This document shows, in pieces, positions 61,116 to 64,000 of a stretch of 64,000 nucleotides of DNA. The translations under genes and the position numbers were made by a program. Every line of letters starts with the position of its first letter. Positions within the stretch are counted from its first letter, which is position 1. Where the stretch lies: contig NZ_FQVP01000003.1 of assembly GCF_900129395.1 (NCBI RefSeq), positions 248,001 to 312,000 of the forward strand. Direction: 5' to 3'. A model generated the notes under the pieces. It was given only the letters and a program-made list of their open reading frames with translations. It did no database searches and had not been told where the DNA came from. This DNA is from Pseudosulfitobacter pseudonitzschiae. Lineage in GTDB: Bacteria > Pseudomonadota > Alphaproteobacteria > Rhodobacterales > Rhodobacteraceae.

Positions 61116-62660
61116 TTATTGTTCGATCCAGGCGTCGCGCAGACCGTCGTTCAGGCCGATCCCCGTGGTGATCAGGTTCTTGACGTTGCAGCGGTAGATC
61201 GTCGGGAACTCGATCTCCAGCAGCCATGCGACGGGGACATCCTCGACGATCTGTTGCTGGATCTCGGTGTACATCTCCTGACGTTTCGCGTTATCCGGCT
61301 CGATCGCCGCGGCGGCCCATTTCTTGTCCAACTCGGGGTTTTCATAGCCCTCGACGTTGTTCCAGGGGCTGCCCTTCTTGATCTGGTCGGCGGTGTAGTT
61401 CCGCGCCACACCCAAGGCGGGATCGCCGTACTGGTAGAGATAGGTAAAGGCCATGTCGTAGTCCCAGTTGGCCGTCTTCTCGTTCCAGCCCGCGACGTCG
61501 GCCGAATCGATATCGACCTTGATGCCGACTTCTTCGAGGTTCTGCTTTACCGCTTCGGCCCAGCGCTGCCATGTCTCGCCGTAAGGCAGGGGCAGCACGC
61601 GCACGGGGGTGCCGTCATAGCCCATTTCGGCCAGCAGTTCCTTGGCCTTGTCGGGGTCATGCGGGTACTGCGGCACGTCGTCGGTGTAGAAGTTGGTCTT
61701 GGACGACACGGGGCCGGTCGGCACGGTGCCGAAGCCGTTCCAGACCACGTCTTTGACGAACTCGCGGTCCAGCGCGTACATGACCGCCTGACGGAAGCGT
61801 TTGTCCGATGTTGGGCCTTCGCGGTTGTTCAGCCACATCCACGCGTGCGGCGCGAAGAATTCCCAGCCTTGCGAGGTTGAGCAGACGCCGTCCATTTCCG
61901 TCAGTCGCTTCACGTCCCAGTTTTCGACGGCACCACCGGGCAGGACCGACACTTCGCCGGTCTCGAACGCCACGGCGCGCGATGCCGCATCGGGGACCAC
62001 GCGGTAATACAGGTCGTCGATGTGGGGCAGACCGTCGATGTAATAGTCTTCGTTCTTGGTCAGGTGGATATAGCTGCCCTTGCTCCACTCGACGAACTTG
62101 TAGGGGCCGGTGCCGATGGGCGTGGCGTTCATTTCGTTGGTGGCGTAATCGGTGCCTTCGTAGATATGCGCGGGCACGATGGGCATTGAACCCGCTTCAA
62201 AGGCGTTGATGAAGGGACCGTAAGGCTCTTTCATCTTGATGACGACGGTGTTGGCATCCGGTGCCTCGACGCTTTCCACATGGCTGAAGGCCGCGCGGAA
62301 ACGGGCGTGGTTGTCTTGCAGGAACTTGGTGGTGAACACCACGTCAGCGGACGAAAACGGCGCGCCGTCATGCCATGTGACACCTTCGTTCAGATGGAAG
62401 GTGTAGGTCATGCCGTCTTCGGCAATTTCCCAGCTTTTGGCCAGCGACGGCTGCGGTTCCAGATCGGTGTTGTAGCGCAGCAGGCCCTCGTAGATCTGGC
62501 CCGCGACCATTTGCGTCGGACCGTTCTGCACAAGGCCCAGCATCAGGCCCGGCGGCTCGGGCTGTACGATCAGGTCAAGGCGTCCGCCGTCCTGTTGTGC
62601 GGCAGCACCCGTGGCCAGCATCGCGGCCACAAGGAAGGTTGTCATTTTAAGGTGTTTCAT
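61116..62660 (-). CDS. Peptide-type ABC transporter substrate-binding protein
   Basis: A 514-residue family 5 periplasmic binding protein with a signal peptide (to ATGAAAQ). Family markers: IYEGLLRYNTDLEPQPSLAKSWEIAEDGMTYTFHLNEGVTWHDGAPFSSADVVFT and DPDKAKELLAEMGYDG. The ligand may be a peptide, opine or other small compound; neighbouring class II aldolase and hydroxyacid dehydrogenase suggest a carbon source with hydroxyacid units (inference). Confidence 0.92.
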   Translation of the reverse strand: MKHLKMTTFLVAAMLATGAAAQQDGGRLDLIVQPEPPGLMLGLVQNGPTQMVAGQIYEGLLRYNTDLEPQPSLAKSWEIAEDGMTYTFHLNEGVTWHDGAPFSSADVVFTTKFLQDNHARFRAAFSHVESVEAPDANTVVIKMKEPYGPFINAFEAGSMPIVPAHIYEGTDYATNEMNATPIGTGPYKFVEWSKGSYIHLTKNEDYYIDGLPHIDDLYYRVVPDAASRAVAFETGEVSVLPGGAVENWDVKRLTEMDGVCSTSQGWEFFAPHAWMWLNNREGPTSDKRFRQAVMYALDREFVKDVVWNGFGTVPTGPVSSKTNFYTDDVPQYPHDPDKAKELLAEMGYDGTPVRVLPLPYGETWQRWAEAVKQNLEEVGIKVDIDSADVAGWNEKTANWDYDMAFTYLYQYGDPALGVARNYTADQIKKGSPWNNVEGYENPELDKKWAAAAIEPDNAKRQEMYTEIQQQIVEDVPVAWLLEIEFPTIYRCNVKNLITTGIGLNDGLRDAWIEQ

Positions 62661-62726
62661 AGTGATCGTCCCTGTTGTTTTGGGGTGACGGTTTGGCCCG
62701 CTTTGGCGCGGGTCTGGGTTGTTAAT

Positions 62727-63554
62727 TCAGTCGGCATAGGCCGGTGCCTGCCGGTCCAATAGGCGCAGCATCGCGTCCCATTCGGGGTCGATGCCTGCGG
62801 CTTCTGTCTTGTCATAGGCGCGTGCGTATTGCGCCGCCGTGTGCGCGGCCAGATCGTCGGCCAGCGGGATTGGCGTCAGCCCGGTGGACAGCGCCGCAAT
62901 CTGTGCCTTGCAGGACCGTTCCAGATTGAACGCCAGCTTGACCGCTTCGGCGACCGAGCGGCCGCAGATCAGCGTGCCGTGGTTGCGCAGCAGCATAACG
63001 CTGAGATCGCCCAGATCGGCGACCAGCCGTTCGCGTTCGTCCAGATCCAACGCGATGCCTTCGTAATCATGGAAGGCGATTTTCCCGTGGAACTGCGCCG
63101 ACCATTGGTTCAGCGGCAACAGACCTTCTTGCAGCGAACTGACCGCCACACCGGCGACGGTGTGCGTGTGCAGCACGCAGGCGGCATCGTGGCGGGCCAT
63201 GTGAACGGCCGAGTGGATGGTAAAGCCTGCGGCGTTCACGCCTGCCCCATACGGGTCGTCGATGATCGCACCGGTTTCGTCGATGGTCACCAGGTTCGAT
63301 GCGGTCACTTCGTCGAACATCAGCCCGTAGGGGTTCAGCAAGAACCGCTTGGTGCCGCCCGGTCCATCGGGAAGGCGGGCCGAGATGTGGGTAAAGATGC
63401 TGTCGTCCATGCCGTTGAGCGCAATCAGTTGGTAGGCCGCTGCCAGATCGATGCGAATCTGCGACTCATCATTCGGGTCGCGACGGGTGCCAGCTTGAGC
63501 GCCACCACCGAAGGAAATCGTTTCGTCGGTCTTGGATTGCGCGGTTTTCGCCAT
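62727..63554 (-). CDS. Class II aldolase/adducin family protein
   Basis: A 275-residue zinc aldolase-fold protein: HSAVHMARHDAACVLHTHT (metal His residues) and VMLLRNHGTLICGRSVAEA. It may cleave or decarboxylate a sugar-phosphate or related compound. The ATG at 63554 has GGAGG 7 bases upstream, so longer frames are rejected. It is first in a minus-strand operon of aldolase, binding protein, permeases, ATPase and dehydrogenase. Confidence 0.9.
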   Translation of the reverse strand: MAKTAQSKTDETISFGGGAQAGTRRDPNDESQIRIDLAAAYQLIALNGMDDSIFTHISARLPDGPGGTKRFLLNPYGLMFDEVTASNLVTIDETGAIIDDPYGAGVNAAGFTIHSAVHMARHDAACVLHTHTVAGVAVSSLQEGLLPLNQWSAQFHGKIAFHDYEGIALDLDERERLVADLGDLSVMLLRNHGTLICGRSVAEAVKLAFNLERSCKAQIAALSTGLTPIPLADDLAAHTAAQYARAYDKTEAAGIDPEWDAMLRLLDRQAPAYAD

Positions 63555-63624
63555 GCTGGGGCCTCCAAAGGACATTGCATCATTGGGGACAGAAGATTGC
63601 CTTGAAGGCCATGAGTCAAGAAGA

Positions 63625-63634
63625 TTGTCGACAA
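63625..63634. promoter_or_regulatory. GntR-type palindromic operator
   Basis: TTGTCGACAA (63625-63634) is a perfect 10-bp palindrome, with a half-site ACGACAA directly to its right. It lies in the 151-bp gap between the divergent aldolase operon and GntR gene. Confidence 0.7.
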
Positions 63635-63705
63635 ACGACAAATCGTCAGTTACCAAAAACGGGTAAAGCTGCGGATCTGGGCAGCGTGGTTTCACGGAGA
63701 AAAGA

Positions 63706-64000
63706 GTGTTGGCTGAACACCGCGGATTTGTTCCTCTCAATCGCGATGGTCTTGTGGACCGGGTGGCCAAAACTTTGGTCGATGCGATCCTTGCGGGCGG
63801 CATTCCACCGGGTGAACGGCTGGCCGAATCGACCATTGCCAAACAGATGGACCTGAGCCGTGCGCCGGTGCGCGAGGCGCTGCGTTTGCTGGAATCCTCG
63901 GGGCTGGTGGAATACCGCACAAACCGTGGGTTCTTTGTCAAAGTGGTGTCCGTGACCTCGATGGCAGACCTTTATGACCTGCGCATCCTTCTGGAGACGG
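63706..64000 (+). CDS. GntR-family regulator (FCD type), N-terminal part
   Basis: The first 98 codons; the gene runs past the right edge. The winged helix reads ESTIAKQMDLSRAPVREALRLLESSGLVEYRTNRGFFV (about residues 40-78), followed by the start of an FCD domain (MADLYDLRILLE). A GTG at 63706 follows GGAG by 6 bases. It is divergent from the aldolase-ABC operon, and presumably represses it through the palindrome upstream. Confidence 0.88.
   Translation, partial: MLAEHRGFVPLNRDGLVDRVAKTLVDAILAGGIPPGERLAESTIAKQMDLSRAPVREALRLLESSGLVEYRTNRGFFVKVVSVTSMADLYDLRILLET

Noticed and set aside
1-64000. CRISPR array, transposon, prophage or toxin-antitoxin locus
   Set aside because: No regularly spaced repeats, transposase or integrase motifs, or small toxin-like gene pairs were seen.

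Overview
The window is GC-rich, gene-dense chromosome from an alphaproteobacterium, most likely a marine Rhodobacterales (Roseobacter-group) species. This rests on the rpmH-rnpA-yidD...yidC-MOSC-engB-argB order, the dnaG-rpoD pair, heterotetrameric sarcosine oxidase genes, a GntR-type BioR regulator with its TTATAGATAA box, and many tight ATGA/GTGA gene overlaps. There is no phage, insertion sequence, integrase or CRISPR array. The only stretch that looks compositionally foreign is the AT-richer segment beside tRNA-Arg (about 12.3-13.8 kb).

Layout. 0-8.3 kb: a minus-strand housekeeping run (rpmH, rnpA, yidD, ttcA, an EAL protein, yidC, MOSC, engB, argB) after the N-terminus of a sterol-desaturase-like gene cut by the window edge. 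8.6-12.3 kb: plus-strand TVP38 membrane protein, flavin disulfide reductase, histidine kinase, then tRNA-Arg(ACG). 12.3-16 kb: an AT-rich secreted orphan, then a divergent LysR/class A beta-lactamase pair. 16-18 kb: bioR, bioY and a DUF1284 gene with BioR boxes. 18-23 kb: a HutC-like regulator divergent from an aminotransferase and a polar amino acid ABC transporter. 23-27.5 kb: EamA/MarR and MarR/EmrA/EmrB-like export modules, each with a clear palindromic operator. 27.7-31.1 kb: a hybrid kinase-MarR-receiver signalling cluster. 31.4-35.4 kb: a 3-hydroxyisobutyrate-dehydrogenase-like enzyme, a small membrane protein, and a TadG/TadE/TadE trio behind a full CtrA-type site.

35.7-42.5 kb: glutamate dehydrogenase and soxBDAG (sarcosine oxidase). 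42.5-47 kb: dnaG and rpoD, with six GANTC methylation sites in 89 bp in front of rpoD. 47-49.7 kb: small enzymes and a tandem pair of unknown secreted proteins. 49.8-56.7 kb: nrdR-ribD and ribE, separated by an opposite-strand capsule set (kpsS, a Wza/KpsD-type exporter, kpsC). 56.7-64 kb: a catabolic operon (class II aldolase, peptide-type ABC transporter, hydroxyacid dehydrogenase) divergent from a GntR regulator truncated by the window end.

No wholly new multi-gene system is evident. The most original signals are regulatory: the CtrA-type site at the Tad trio, the GANTC cluster before rpoD, the DnaA box before nrdR and several palindromic operators. Gene-level novelties are the paralogous secreted pair, the AT-rich orphan, and the hybrid kinase/MarR/receiver operon. 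All functional calls are from reading motifs; no database search was run.
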